Source: Allacma fusca
Lineage: Eukaryota; Arthropoda; Collembola; Symphypleona; Sminthuridae
DNA length: 64,000 nucleotides
Reading direction: 5' to 3'
Assembly: GCA_947179485.1 (NCBI GenBank)
Contig: OX359245.1
Span: 77,549,067-77,613,066, forward strand
This document shows, in pieces, positions 9,470 to 21,330 of the stretch. A model generated the notes under the pieces. It had not been told where the DNA came from. It did no database searches and saw nothing but the letters and a program-made list of their open reading frames with translations. Made by a program: the position numbers and the translations under genes. The stretch's first letter is position 1. The number at the start of each line of letters is the position of its first letter.

Positions 9470-9888
9470 TGTTGATGCCTGCAGTATGCACTAACGTGAA
9501 ATCTTTCTTTATTTCGAAGGACCAGTGCCCAGTGGCACAAATGTTATAATATTCTTTGAAACCCTTATTTTTATTATTGAAAGTCTTTGCTTTCCAGCAT
9601 AAGTGCATTTAAGGTTCAATCCCTTTATCCTATCCAGAAAATCCTCTTTCTCCAATTTAAGGTGTTGCTTTATTAGTCATTCAAATTCGAATCCTCCTTT
9701 TTCATCATTCCTCCTCTCATCATAATATATGCACAATTTTACATTGAATTCACTTTTCTTCCATTAAATATTATTTTCACTTCTCTGTTTCAATTTTTAA
9801 ATAAAAACTAATTTTCTGCTGGTTTATAATCTAATAATTATTGTTATTCTAACAATCATATTCTTATTGTTATCACTACTCAACAACA
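9470..9888 (-). repeat. LTR, 5' copy of the minus-strand BEL/Pao element
   Basis: A 419-bp repeat, TGTTGA to CAACAACA on the plus strand, next to the primer-binding site. It should hold the element's promoter. Only two differences from the 3' LTR were seen. Confidence 0.95.
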
Positions 9889-9893
9889 CACGC
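9889..9893. repeat. Target-site duplication, right copy (CACGC)
   Basis: Identical to 3799-3803. Confidence 0.9.
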
Positions 9894-10369
9894 CAAGAAG
9901 TTATATACCGACGCAGGCGGTGATCCGCTCAAAGAGAATCTTATATTCGCTAAGGTTTTAACAGGTTACCATGTTTCTTCCGCAAATTACACTAAATTCA
10001 AATGAGGGTACCCGTGTGTTTTATAGGAAAGTAGGAATTTGGTTATCAAAACCATTTTTACTCATGGTCAACTCTATGTAGTATTTTTTAGTGCCACTTC
10101 TCAATACAGTGTAAAAGTATATGTCGACAAAACTGAGGATCAGGGGGAACTACAGGGTGAATAGAATGGTACTTATAGAGTTAATTGTGTGGAGCCCGAA
10201 ATATATAAACTTTGCAGAGCTACATATAGAAGGAAAGTTAAAGTAAAAATTGTCGGCACTGACAATGAGCATCATGTCAAAATACTTGATGACAGAAATG
10301 AAACGTTTACAACAAATTTTGTTTAAGGAAGTTGTTAATCGTTAAATTTACTGATTTGTAAAAATGTAT
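9894..10369. other. Right flank of the BEL/Pao insertion, no gene seen
   Basis: Sequence that was continuous with 3803 before insertion. No open frame or RNA gene is supportable. Confidence 0.5.
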
Positions 10370-10465
10370 GCGGGACGAACTCCCAGCCGCGGTCTGGGAA
10401 TCAAACATGGGACATGCGCAGGGCATTAGTGTGAAGTTCAACATAGCGCTCAACCATGATTTCTT
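10370..10465 (-). repeat. Putative tRNA-derived SINE head
   Basis: On the minus strand the segment contains ATGGTTGAGCGCTATGT (plus 10441-10457), resembling a polymerase III A box. About 35 bases further on is GTTTGATTCCCAG (plus 10394-10406), resembling a B box. The spacing and order fit a tRNA-like SINE 5' region, but the copy is degenerate and no clear tail was identified. It could also be cargo of a larger element ending at 10599. Confidence 0.4.
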
Positions 10466-10572
10466 CACGTGTTTATCGATTTTTAGCATTTTAATTGGCT
10501 TTTATTCTATCTATCTAGACTACTATCATGCAGGTTTTAATGTTACAACAAACCAAGACGTCAAGCAAATTT

Positions 10573-10600
10573 CCCTGCGGAGCAGGGCTTTTTACTAGTT
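10573..10600 (+). repeat. Third hairpin-CTAG terminus
   Basis: CCCTGC (10573-10578), loop GGA, GCAGGG (10582-10587), then CTTTTTACTAGT. It is the same arrangement and orientation as the right terminus at 2893-2930, including the upstream CAAG(C/T)AA. It marks another member of the family or the end of a larger interrupted copy; no paired left end was found nearby. Confidence 0.65.
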
Positions 10601-12600
10601 GTTTTATATCTACCGACAAAAGTAGAAGTTAAAATGCTCTTTGTCAAAATTAATTGATTGTTTTATGCGAAATGTCATTTGAATTACTTGAGGATTTTTA
10701 CATTGAGATCCGTATGTTCCGGCCATGTATACACATATGAAGAATCTTTTAACCAAAGGTTCGCCTTCTTACCAAAAATAATTGTCAACCCTTTCAGTAA
10801 CTTTGGACAGGAATTCTTCTGGAATGTCTACCACTTATAGATGGAGCCAGAGTATTCAAAGTATGTAGGTTTTTTAAATTTTCACTTTTAGCATTACATT
10901 CGCGTTTTGGACTTTGCTCGCATAGAAACTAAACTTTGATATGAATTTAATCCATAGTTCTTCCCAATTTTTCTGCATATAGCTTCCATTTCCTAGAAAT
11001 ATATCAACAATGTTTGTTCCGGAAGCTATAATAGAGAAGTTGCAGGGTGTGTATTTTTTGAATCATGATTTCTAATAAAAAAATATTAACCAATTTCATA
11101 CCAGATACATTTTTGTACCATAATTTGTCTAAACGAATATGTCAAAATCGTCCCTTACACCCATTTCACATTTTTAATTTACTTTTATCCAATGAAAATG
11201 ATTACGTAAACTCCTTCGGTAAATAAATTGTCCCGTCGGTATTGATTGATGGCTCAGATTATTAAGATCTTTTAATTTGGGTGAATGTAAATACGGGTAC
11301 AACAAAAGTTTGAAGTGCCCATTATGTGGATCCAGGAAGATGTCCCTGAATCAGGGTATTATTGCATTAGACCAGTGTTGTCAGATGCCCGGTAGCTGGT
11401 GTAAGAATTAAGGATTGTGATGTCACCGGCTTCAGTCTATTATATGAGTGGCAAATTTTAATTGATGACTCCAAGATTATGAAAACAAGTATGTAATTAC
11501 GTACTGTAGAATTGTCAAGTAACGAAATTTTATTGTGCAAAAATTGAACCCTTATAGTAATTTACTATTACGCGTTTTATTTTGCATTTATGTTTCGTTT
11601 CCGATATCCCAATGCCCAGTATCACAACCCCAACATCGGTAGCACTAGACCGAATTCCGTAGAAGTATAGTTATATTTACATTTAACTGCATATAGGACA
11701 ATAGGTATAGGACACGTCTTGTCTTATCCAACAAAACAAGAGCTGCAACTAGGGTGTCTAGATGTTAAATGCTAAACTCAGGATTGTTAAACGATGTCAA
11801 AATGTGTTGGGTAAAAGTTAAATTTTTGCTACGTCTATGTTCTTACGGCATTGTACATACATACGTATGTACTGAGCGTGAGCAAGTGGAAAAGCTCTAC
11901 TTAATATGTAATGCTTAAGGAATCTGGTACATAAGTAATATGCATTATGAAGATGTAAATATGTAATAAAATTATTATTGCTAGCAAGTTCGCAATTATG
12001 TAAGCATAGATTTTTGTTTCCAATGCAACCTTTGATATTCGAGAACATCTTTGATTCCAATATTTCCCCCAAAACAGGGGGTCGGTGTTTAGTTGTATTC
12101 GGGGTCTTCATTTCCCCCACTGAATACATTTTCCAGCCCCAACCTATCTACAGTCATACTGCTAAATAAAAATGTCACCAGTCCCTTAAGATTCCAAAGG
12201 AAAATATGTCAACGTGGTTTTATAAACCCTTGGATTCTTGAATGCTTCACACAAACTTATTTGATAAAAGAAACAACATTTTTTTTACGTTTTAAAGAAA
12301 TAATCCCTTTCAATCCGTGATAAACCTAAAAGAATACATTTCACACACTTCAGTCAGATTTGAGCTCCACGTGTATAATTATCATCAGGATGAGTGGACA
12401 AATTGAGAATTTTCTAAATCATGTTGCCCCTTAATTTATCGTATTAAATAGGGATACTTTTACCGGGCCACTCTGAAATCCGATTAAATTCGTGTTCAGC
12501 AGTTCATGAGGTAACCCAGACTCCACAAAATAACCACTGGTCATCCTAGCAGCTACAAATGAGGAAAACATCTGGTCTAGAAAGACCTTTTAGCATCCCA
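10601..12600. other. Intergenic AT-rich DNA, no gene seen
   Basis: Short open frames on both strands show no recognisable motif and no splice pattern that joins them. No RNA gene or strong repeat was recognised. Confidence 0.5.
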
Positions 12601-12782
12601 ACGCCCTCTCTCTCTTGCCCTCCAAAAACTGTGAGGATTAGTTCCAATCATTCCCCTTTAGAGGGCGCATGCTCCATATAATTGAAACCCTGGATTTTTT
12701 GCTCTCAGATCGAAATTTTCCATCCTCTCGGCTGATTGTGTGAGCTGGTTCGTTCTCTCTGTAATATGCTCTGGGTTGGAGA

Positions 12783-12785
<3 letters not shown>

Positions 12786-12821
<36 letters not shown>
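12786..12821. repeat. (CT)n microsatellite
   Basis: An uninterrupted CT run of about 36 bp. Confidence 0.95.
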
Positions 12822-12824
<3 letters not shown>

Positions 12825-13234
12825 CGCTCTCCACATATTGGGTAAAATAGGGAAGAGTGCTCTGTGCAAGCTTGAATTAACTTTACATGAGCCTCTCTGT
12901 GCTGAAAATGTTCCTCCTTCCTGACACTCACGGGAAATTCTCTGATGTGGCCTATACGAAAGCCCTTGTTTTTTTCCCTCTCACACTACTACAGTATAGT
13001 CAATAAGACTCGGAAAGTCGGATGATTTAAACCCAAAACCCTTCCTATAGGGATCCTCTCAAGGGACCCAAGAATTTATTAATTAATCCTTAAATTATTT
13101 TGACTCTTGGAAGTGCATCTTGAGACTCTCAATGAGAGTTGTCCTTAATGACAGTCAGTGACAATGAGACCATTGGAGGCTTGGTTATTGGCAAGTGCTG
13201 CAAAAGACAACTCTCGTATTTCCAGTGGAACTTG

Positions 13235-13262
<28 letters not shown>
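13235..13262. repeat. (CT)n microsatellite
   Basis: An uninterrupted CT run of about 28 bp. A second, interrupted CT tract follows at 13330-13358. Confidence 0.95.
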
Positions 13263-13265
<3 letters not shown>

Positions 13266-13329
13266 GTGACTGGAAATCAACAAGAATCAATACTACAACG
13301 TTGCCCCAACCCTTTCCCCATCCACTCCG

Positions 13330-13358
13330 CTCTCTCTCTCTCTCTCTCGCTCTCTCTC
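13330..13358. repeat. (CT)n microsatellite, one interruption
   Basis: A CT run broken once by CGC near 13349. Confidence 0.9.
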
Positions 13359-13653
13359 CACACAGACCCGTCTCAGTCAATTATCCCATGCAAAATACTC
13401 CCAAAAAATACTCATTTTGCGAAACTCCCCGCGTCCAATCCACTCTCTAGCTCAGTGTCAGTCTCTTGCTTTCCTTAACCCCAAATTTCCACCATGAAAA
13501 TAAGGATTATTATGAGAGCTGAAAAACTACAGGAACCATCTGCTCCTTAATTGTTACACTCGTAAGGATTTTTGAGGAGACTTATGTAACGTATTTATTA
13601 TTTTGCATGGGGAGTTATATAGCATGCATCCCAGAGCCTTTGGCAATGAGGCT

Positions 13654-13680
13654 ACACACACACACACACACACACACACT
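13654..13680. repeat. (AC)n microsatellite
   Basis: An uninterrupted AC run of about 27 bp. Confidence 0.95.
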
Positions 13681-16600
13681 CATCCTGACTTATTCCCTAT
13701 GATGACTGCATTCTAAAATACTGGGAAAAATCAGGAGGAAAAAAGTGCGAATGTGCATAGCCTTCAGAGAGCAAGATCACAAGAGAAGGGAATGAAGAAG
13801 AGCTGGAGGGGAATTGGCGCTCCAACCTTGCCGGCATCTTTCAGTATACTTTCCATATATACACACACATTCCTATATCTATATATCTACGTATGTATGC
13901 ACATTTCCCAGCCCTCGTCCCATCCTCTATATAATAGTAATGAGCTGACAACGAGATTGTGAGCCTAGTCCAGGATGTTGTTGCATTTTGGCTCATCAAT
14001 GTTTGGAAAAATTGTGTTTTTCATCCTTTCGCACATAGAATATGTACGTATCAGGAGTTGCGGAGACTTTTGCAACTTTGATGCAATCTTCAAAAATTTC
14101 GGTGAGATTTTGTCCACACAATATGTTCAATCCAGTCTCTTCATATATGTAATTATAATTACGCCTCAAGTAAAGAGACTGGACTTGGATGGATCTCTCC
14201 CATCCCTACCTACATTTATTGTATATTGTGATACATATGGGGAATTCCTCAAATATTTTGACTTTCCCATGGAAGATTTATGTGGAGGGTGTCTCTTTTA
14301 GCCGGAGCACACTGTACTCAATTCTTTTCCTCACACGTCCCTTGGAATGCATCCCAGAGCCGCTAGCCATGTGGTCCTTGTTTACATGATTGTTAATTGG
14401 GCGGAGAGGAAGTTCAATAGCGAGTTTTGTAGATATGTATGAATGATTTCCCTATAAGATCCCATACGTATCAACTCATAATAGGGACTGTTTGAGTACA
14501 AATATCATATAATTATTTAATTACGTCCTATAAAGTTGACTTATACCTTCCAAATGCTCTTCTACAAATTCCCTTAAACTCTTTCCTATTTCTTTCACTT
14601 AAAAGTCCAGTACTGTTAAGGGAATACAATTGAAATACGTTCAAATATTTGAGCTCATCCAGGGAAGCTGCTCTCAGGGTTCCCTCATAGGGATCATAGT
14701 CTGTATAGAGAGTCCTTACAAGATCCCGAAGCCTTTGAGGAACTTGTCTGGGAAGATTTAATAATTGTTTCTCAGCAGAGCATCATCCTTCTCCGAGAGT
14801 AACCCAAATCCACAGAGATTGTCCTGTCCTTATATAAGGAGGCCAATTAACTTATGATGGTAAATGCAAAAACAGGAGTAATTATCTCAATTACTCAATA
14901 GTGTTTCAAAGCTTCTGTACAGCATTGAAACAGAGTTCTATCTCAACTATTAATGATCGCTACGTATATTATTGGGATACGTCTTTTGGAGGGAGATTAC
15001 TCATTACATCCCTTGAGGCAGAATCTTTGTAACATTTTGTATTATTGTTAATTAGCACTGTCTTTACAGTTTCCCTTGTAACGTAGCGTGTTAATGTGCT
15101 GGGGAGTTTTGCTTGATTTGCATAAGTAGGAAATGGATTGGGACTTTTCGAGGAGAGTCTCTCATCCCAAAGAGGATAGCTTTATTTCAGGAAACAAAAT
15201 GTGTTTTTAAAGATGTGGGTATGAGGTTCTTCAAGGTATTTTGTATATGCATTGTATATCTATATGTATGTTTGTACATGGGTGGATTTTAAAAGAACTG
15301 AGGAGGACTATATAGTAGGTGCACATGTCCCCATGGAATAAATTTGCTCGGGTAATAAATGCTCCATATGTACCTATCTATAGATATGTATATGTGAGAG
15401 TATGATGATGATGAGAGGAAGGATATGGGAGAGCTTTAAGGGGGGGAAAAAAGTTCGGGAGAGCAACCTGTTGTTGTGTGATATGGACCCATTCCTATTT
15501 TGCAAATCAATTCAAGTACCTAGTTACTTTTCCATCTAGGGCTAGGGCAAAACTGCAGACACATATGATTGTACATGAGGAGTCGAGATCCTTTAGGGAT
15601 ACATATATATAGGGATGTATAGAGTGTTAGTAGATACGTACATACGTAGACACACGAACTCAGAACAAGTTGTGTCACTGGAGCTCATTCTCCCGCTTAT
15701 CCTAGATATAAGTACACATGCCGTCAATAGGGAGAAAGAATAAGAGGAAATGGAATTCCTGGAATGCACTTCTAACTTTTCAATGACTTGTTCCATTCTC
15801 AAGTTTTCGACTCACACACACACACAAATAACACAGAACACAGAACACACACACACAAAAACACACAGTCGTCATACACACACAGACAAGTTCCCCCACA
15901 ACATTTCCTTTACATACTGACACAGACGTAATTATTACATGGGAATAAAAATAGTAGCCACTCTACTCCTCCTGGTTAAATTTCTAAGCTGTTCGAAAGT
16001 AATTAAATTGGAGTGCTAAAAATGTAACAATTATTATAAAACAAGATGATTTTTTTTTCGTAAGGGAAATAGTACAGAGAGGATTTTTGCTGAAGGAAGG
16101 GACATTATGGGGAATCCTCGGTCGGAGGATGGGATTTGTGAGGAAGGGAATTTTATGTAGAGCCCATGTGCTCTCGGAAGTTTTGGGAAAAAAGGGAAAT
16201 AGGAAATATGAGCGGGAGAGTGAGGGAGATGAGAGAACTCAAATGCCAAAACTTTCGAAGCACATTTCTCTTTTGAGACATGCCGAGAGGGGAAATGTAG
16301 TACAGAGTGTACAAAAGGAGGCTTTTTCTTGTACTTCTGTAGCATTCCCGTGTGTAAGGCGGAGGAAAGGTCAGTGGCGAATCAGTGCTTCATTATAAAG
16401 GACTCTGATACATTTCTCCCACTCCATTTCCTAGAACTTTAGGAGCTGTATTTGTAGCTTCGTATGTATATCTAGTAGAATGGAAGAGAGTATGTATGTT
16501 ATAGTTGACTGTTGAGAGGTTTTGAGACTGACAACTATTAAGCAAGTGGAATGTTAATGGTGCGGAGGTGAAGAGTTGAGAGGGAATTTTCTGTTTCTCT

Positions 16601-16982
16601 CATCAGGAAACGGAGCGGGGAGAGTGTAAATTGGGGTGAGAAAATCCTTAGTGAAATTAAGACAGCTCAATTTTATGGGAAATGTTGTGGAGAGTCAAAC
16701 TTTAAGGAAATTACAACTCTTGGGTGTACATATATAGTTTCAAATGATGGAGGAGAGAGAGGGGGGAGGGGAGGGAACAAGTGGTGAAAGTGCAGAATTG
16801 TGACTTTCGTTGTGTGCCAACTGCATTGTGCCAGGAGGGCCATTTGGTAATTGTTTCATATGGGAGTGGGAAATTGGGTTTTATTTTGTTTGAGTATACG
16901 TATCTATCTACTGTGGGGCTTTTTCAAGTTCTAAGTTCTTCTAAGTTTAGCATTGTACCAATGGTCACGTCACAAGAAATAT

Positions 16983-17790
16983 GACAGTGTCAAAGTAGTA
17001 GATCAATGTCAAAGTCTTGGTAAGATCCCAATGTTAGACTCCTGGTTAGAGTCTAGTGTTAAACCGTAGTAAGATTCGGATGTTAAATTAATGGTCAAAT
17101 CAAATGAAAGATTCTGATGTTAAACTCATACTAAGATTCCAATGTTGAACTGCTTGCAATATGACAACGTTAAACTCCCAGGAAGAGTCTAATGTTAAAA
17201 ATCCTAGTCAAATTTGAATTTTAAACTCCTTGTAAAGTGACAATTCAAAGATTGTAAGATCCAATGCTAAAATCCTTGCAGCATGACAATGTTAAACTCC
17301 TTGAAGTATGACAATGTTAAACTCCTTGCTGTATGACAATGTTAAACTCCTTGAAGTATGACAATGTTAAACTCCTTGCTGTATGACAATGCTAAACTTC
17401 TTGCAGTATGACAATGTTAAACTCCTAACAAGATTGTAATGTTAAACTCCTAGTCAAATTCTAATGTTAAAATCTTTGTAATATTCCAAAGTTCAACTTT
17501 TCGAAAAATGTCAATGTCAAACCCCTAACAAGATTCTAATGTTAAACTCCTCACAGTATTCCAGTGCTAAACTCATCGTAATCAAACTCCTATGATAACC
17601 TACTAGACAAATGCCAATGCTAAACTACTAGCCAAATTTCAATGTTAAACTCCCAGGAAGATGTCATTGCAAAACTCCTAGAAAGACTCTAACGTTAAAC
17701 TCAGCCTTTAACATCCCAATGTTAAGCCCCCCGCACAATGACAATGCTAATCTCCTATAGCAATACGTCAATGTTAAAACCCTAAAAAAT
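16983..17790. repeat. Degenerate minisatellite, about 25-bp unit
   Basis: Some 30 imperfect copies of a unit resembling TGACAATGTTAAACTCCTTG plus five variable bases. The core 17284-17433 is nearly perfect, with TGACAAT at 17284, 17309, 17334, 17359, 17384 and 17409, exactly 25 bp apart. In the core the variable tail alternates GAAGTA, GCTGTA, GAAGTA, GCTGTA, which gives a 50-bp higher-order period. Copies decay towards both edges. No open frame runs through it. Confidence 0.9.
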
Positions 17791-18858
17791 AAACACCATT
17801 AACATTGCCCCACAAAACAATTCCATCCCATGCCCCACATACCCGCAGAACAAGGAAATCAAAGAATCCAATCTATTTAAATACGCCTTCCAAACAAAAA
17901 AGGCGCGAAACTGTCCCATCACAATAAAACACACTGCATACATCGAATACCAAAAAACGCACTGTATAATATCCCAACAATTTCACCCGTACCAAAACAA
18001 AACTAGATATATACTTAAAATACGATAGCCCTCTGAACCTTCCCCCGTGAGTAGTGTAGTACACCGGAATGAATGTACATCCCAGTCCTGAGAGCCACTA
18101 TTAATGCCATTCCTCATACACACGAGTCTTACTCATAATCCAATGTTGTTGATGGAGCTGATACGGACAAGATAATGATTGATTTGTTTTTGTCCGCATT
18201 GGAATGAGGCTGATACGGCATATATCCCTCCCGTTTGTATACATTTACATATTTTATCCTTCCCTATCTCTCTACTCTGTGTACACGACGTACACACACA
18301 TCCAAGTATAAGTCTCTATACACCAAATTACATGGAAACGTGAGAGCATAAGCTAAAAAAAACGAGTCTGGGGCTCTCCCATGTATCTGTAGGAAGCATA
18401 ATAAATAGACAGCGTTGACTAGTGCAGTTAGAAATTAGCCGGTTCTCAGATCCTCAATCTCTCTCTCTCTGAGCTTCAGTCATATATCTACTATATTAGC
18501 GTATATACTTATACTCTCTACAAACATATGTCTGTTTATCCCCCTCAATTTGAATACATGGGAGTCTCTGTGTGTGTGAGAGGGAAGTATTACACACGGT
18601 ACTATCTGTACATAACGGTCCTCGTATCTATGTTTCCACTTAAAATTACAAAAAGGGATGGAGCTTCTTGGGACAAGACGACCTCTCATTCAGTCAGTCA
18701 GTCAGCTGGGCGTAATTATAAAGCAATGCCCTTGCGGTAAATAGATACTCAACTGAGACAACAACAAAAACAACAACAAAAAAAAAGCCGGGAAAAACTT
18801 TCTGGAGAAATGAGGCCTTCTGAATTGGAATCCAAATCTCAGATTTTATCTCCCTTAA

Positions 18859-18981
18859 TACAGTCCACCCTATTCCTAAATATTCTCACATGCTCTACTT
18901 TAATCACCAGAGATTAAAAAATTAGCCGCTCAAAATGGGAATCATATCAAAATATAGGTGCTATCGTGAAATCTCACTGTA
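18859..18981. mobile_element. Putative MITE-like segment, copy 1
   Basis: A 123-bp segment bounded by TACAGTCCACCC on the left and GAAATCTCACTGTA on the right. The ends share only TACAGT/ACTGTA as inverted repeat, consistent with a TA target site. A second segment at 23864-23961 has matching ends, which is the reason for calling it. Confidence 0.3.
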
Positions 18982-21307
18982 TAAACAGCACACTTGGACC
19001 TCTATAAATTAAAATTATTGGAAGGAACCCACTCTCAGAATTACAGATCTGTACAGGCTCCTTTCAATGGGACAAGATTGACTATTGGAATGGATAGGGG
19101 TTAAAGTATGGACGTCCGTGTGTCTCTCTCCTTCCCTGGTCTGCTCTGTCTCTTCAAGAAGGAAAAGGAAGGAATGGGGAAATTGGAAATGGAAATTCAA
19201 GTGGAATTGCAAGTTGCGAAAATTGGTGGCGGGAAAGGAGGGAAGTGGGCTCAAGATTTTCAATGGGAGAGGAAAAGGGAGAGAGTTTTTTCAAGTGAAA
19301 GAAATCAATGTCAAGTTTGCATAAAATGCCCGTGTGCATAATGCACTCTCTTTTTCCCCTACACTCACACACACACATAGTTATGTACATGAACATTTGT
19401 ATGCACAGAATCCATTCCTCATAGAAAAACATCGGAGATCTACTCAGACTATGGGCTAATGTATTCCCTTAGACTTATATATCCACAGACACTCTCCCAA
19501 ACATATGCATACACACACACACATATCTACATATAGACATACAAAGAACACACACCTATAAAATTCTATGAGAGTCAGGCATGCTTAGCATACGTAAATG
19601 AGAAGTCCTCTTCCTCTTTTTACGCATTTCCTATCAAAACAAACAGACCACACTCAATGGAAGAGGCCCTTTTTTGAGAACAAGAGCAAATGTGCCCTAA
19701 CAAAAAGGGATTTTTTTCAAGACTTGAACACCTTTCCATTTCCAACAATTGAATTGTCCATGGGAGTTCAAGAAACTCCAAAGTCCCCCAAAATAAAACG
19801 AATCTTGTATATTTGACTCTTTGAGTCTTACATCCTTTCGCAGTTCCTTTAAATTGTCAGGCCTTATAGTCTCAAAGATAATGTTCACAAGAGTAAGGGT
19901 CTATAAATAAGTAAGGACTGTCCGTATGTATAAGGTATGGAGTGCATACGCTCTGGACCTCTCCACATGAGAGCAATAATAAGGGAAGGAAAGTAATTAC
20001 CTATAGGTAAATGTAATACTAATATCATTTAGAAGTAATTCCTTCCTCTTCCCTAAATAAGAACACACACACAAGTTGAGAGTGAACGAGATGAGTTAGA
20101 GAGACGCAGTCAGGAGGAGAGTTTGAAGAAGATCCCGGGAGCTGAGACTCTCATACATAGGTCCTATACTTACACATATACCTACAATAATAATGCACTC
20201 ACACACCCTAAGTGCAAATGATCATCTAATGGTAAATCAAGTCAAAGGAGGATAATTGCATTTGCAAAGTGAGTGCTGTTGGAGTTGACTGAGCTGTCTA
20301 AAAGCTCCTCATTTCCTGCCACTTGCTTTTCCTAAATAAATCCATACCTTCCCCTATATATATACATACACTGTTAATTCCATAAGACTCTAGATATATA
20401 TGAGGCTCTAATAGGATAGTAGCGTCAGTGAGTCAATAATACCAACACAGCTTCCAAGATAGATAGATATTTGCCAATTGGATGCTAAAATCCGGCCTTA
20501 AAAGCATCAGCGTACCCAACAGGTGCCCTTTTTAAAAAAAAACTTTCTCACATGTAGATGATTTAAGTAATTATTCCAGTGTGGCCTCTGATCATATGCA
20601 CAACAGACTATTTTACAGAACACATCCCCCTTCCCTGCCAAAAAAAAAAACTAAACATTTTGAAAATGTTTAGAACCTCCTCAGCTGAGCTATTTTGTTG
20701 TGCTGAATTTTCCGTCAGAGAAAAATTCAATTTTCATAATGAGTATCTATTTGTAGGGGACACTTTTTAGTAGGGAGAAGTCACTACTACTGTCCGCCAG
20801 AGATAGATAGATACATATCTGAAAGTACACACAACATTGAGGAGATAATGATTTTAATGCGTTCCTTGGAAAATGCGAAGTAAAAGCTCCTCATGTAAAA
20901 GACTCCAATGTCTTGGGATAAAAAAGCGAAGGAGATGGATGGATACATGACCGGTTTTGCAATTCCGACTTGAAGCTCAGGTGGCGTCTGTTGCAGTGAC
21001 TCAGTGAGGGATAGCTGGGTCTTTGGTGTGTGTACCTTGTATGTATATATGTATATTGGGTAATATGTGAGAGAAGGTGCATACAGATATAGGAGAAGCA
21101 TGTAAGGTGTCCCTCTTTAAATGTTAAAAGAACATGTGCATTTCTACCTATCTCATGAGGGAAGAGAGGTGTAGGCTCCCAAGTGAGGAATGGAAGTTAA
21201 TTGAAGAAGAGCGAGAGGAATTGAGTAAACACTAAAGAGATTTTTTCAGCAATGAAGTCATGGCTGTGGAGAAGATATTAGAGAGAAGAAAAAGAGGACG
21301 AGAATGG

Positions 21308-21330
21308 GAGAGAGAGAGAGAGAGAGAGAG
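21308..21330. repeat. (AG)n microsatellite
   Basis: An AG run of about 23 bp. Confidence 0.95.

Larger units (their letters stand above)
3804..9888 (-). mobile_element. BEL/Pao LTR retrotransposon, reverse-transcriptase core deleted
   Basis: A 6085-bp element read on the minus strand. In its own 5' to 3' order it has an LTR (9470-9888), a primer-binding site matching tRNA-Tyr, a gag-protease frame that enters reverse transcriptase (9412-6653), an RNase H-integrase frame (6641-4251), a polypurine tract and the second LTR (3804-4222). It is bounded by a perfect 5-bp target duplication. BEL/Pao membership rests on the domain order, the Pao-type protease/RT/RNase H sequence and the integrase with its BEL-type C-terminal extension. 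Intact relatives encode one continuous gag-pol. Here the reverse-transcriptase palm and its catalytic aspartates are missing and the two halves are in different frames. The near-identical LTRs and otherwise open frames indicate recent insertion. It should be non-autonomous. Confidence 0.93.

Noticed and set aside
10368..10598. 76-codon plus-strand frame
   Set aside because: It overlaps the tRNA-like SINE head and a transposon terminus and has no protein features.
12638..13478. Open frames on both strands with Leu-Ser or Arg-Glu runs
   Set aside because: They are translations of (CT)n tracts, with no domain, no splice logic and overlap on both strands.
16983..17790. Resemblance to a CRISPR array (25-bp repeats)
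   Set aside because: The units abut without spacers, the copies decay gradually and the genome is eukaryotic; it is a minisatellite.
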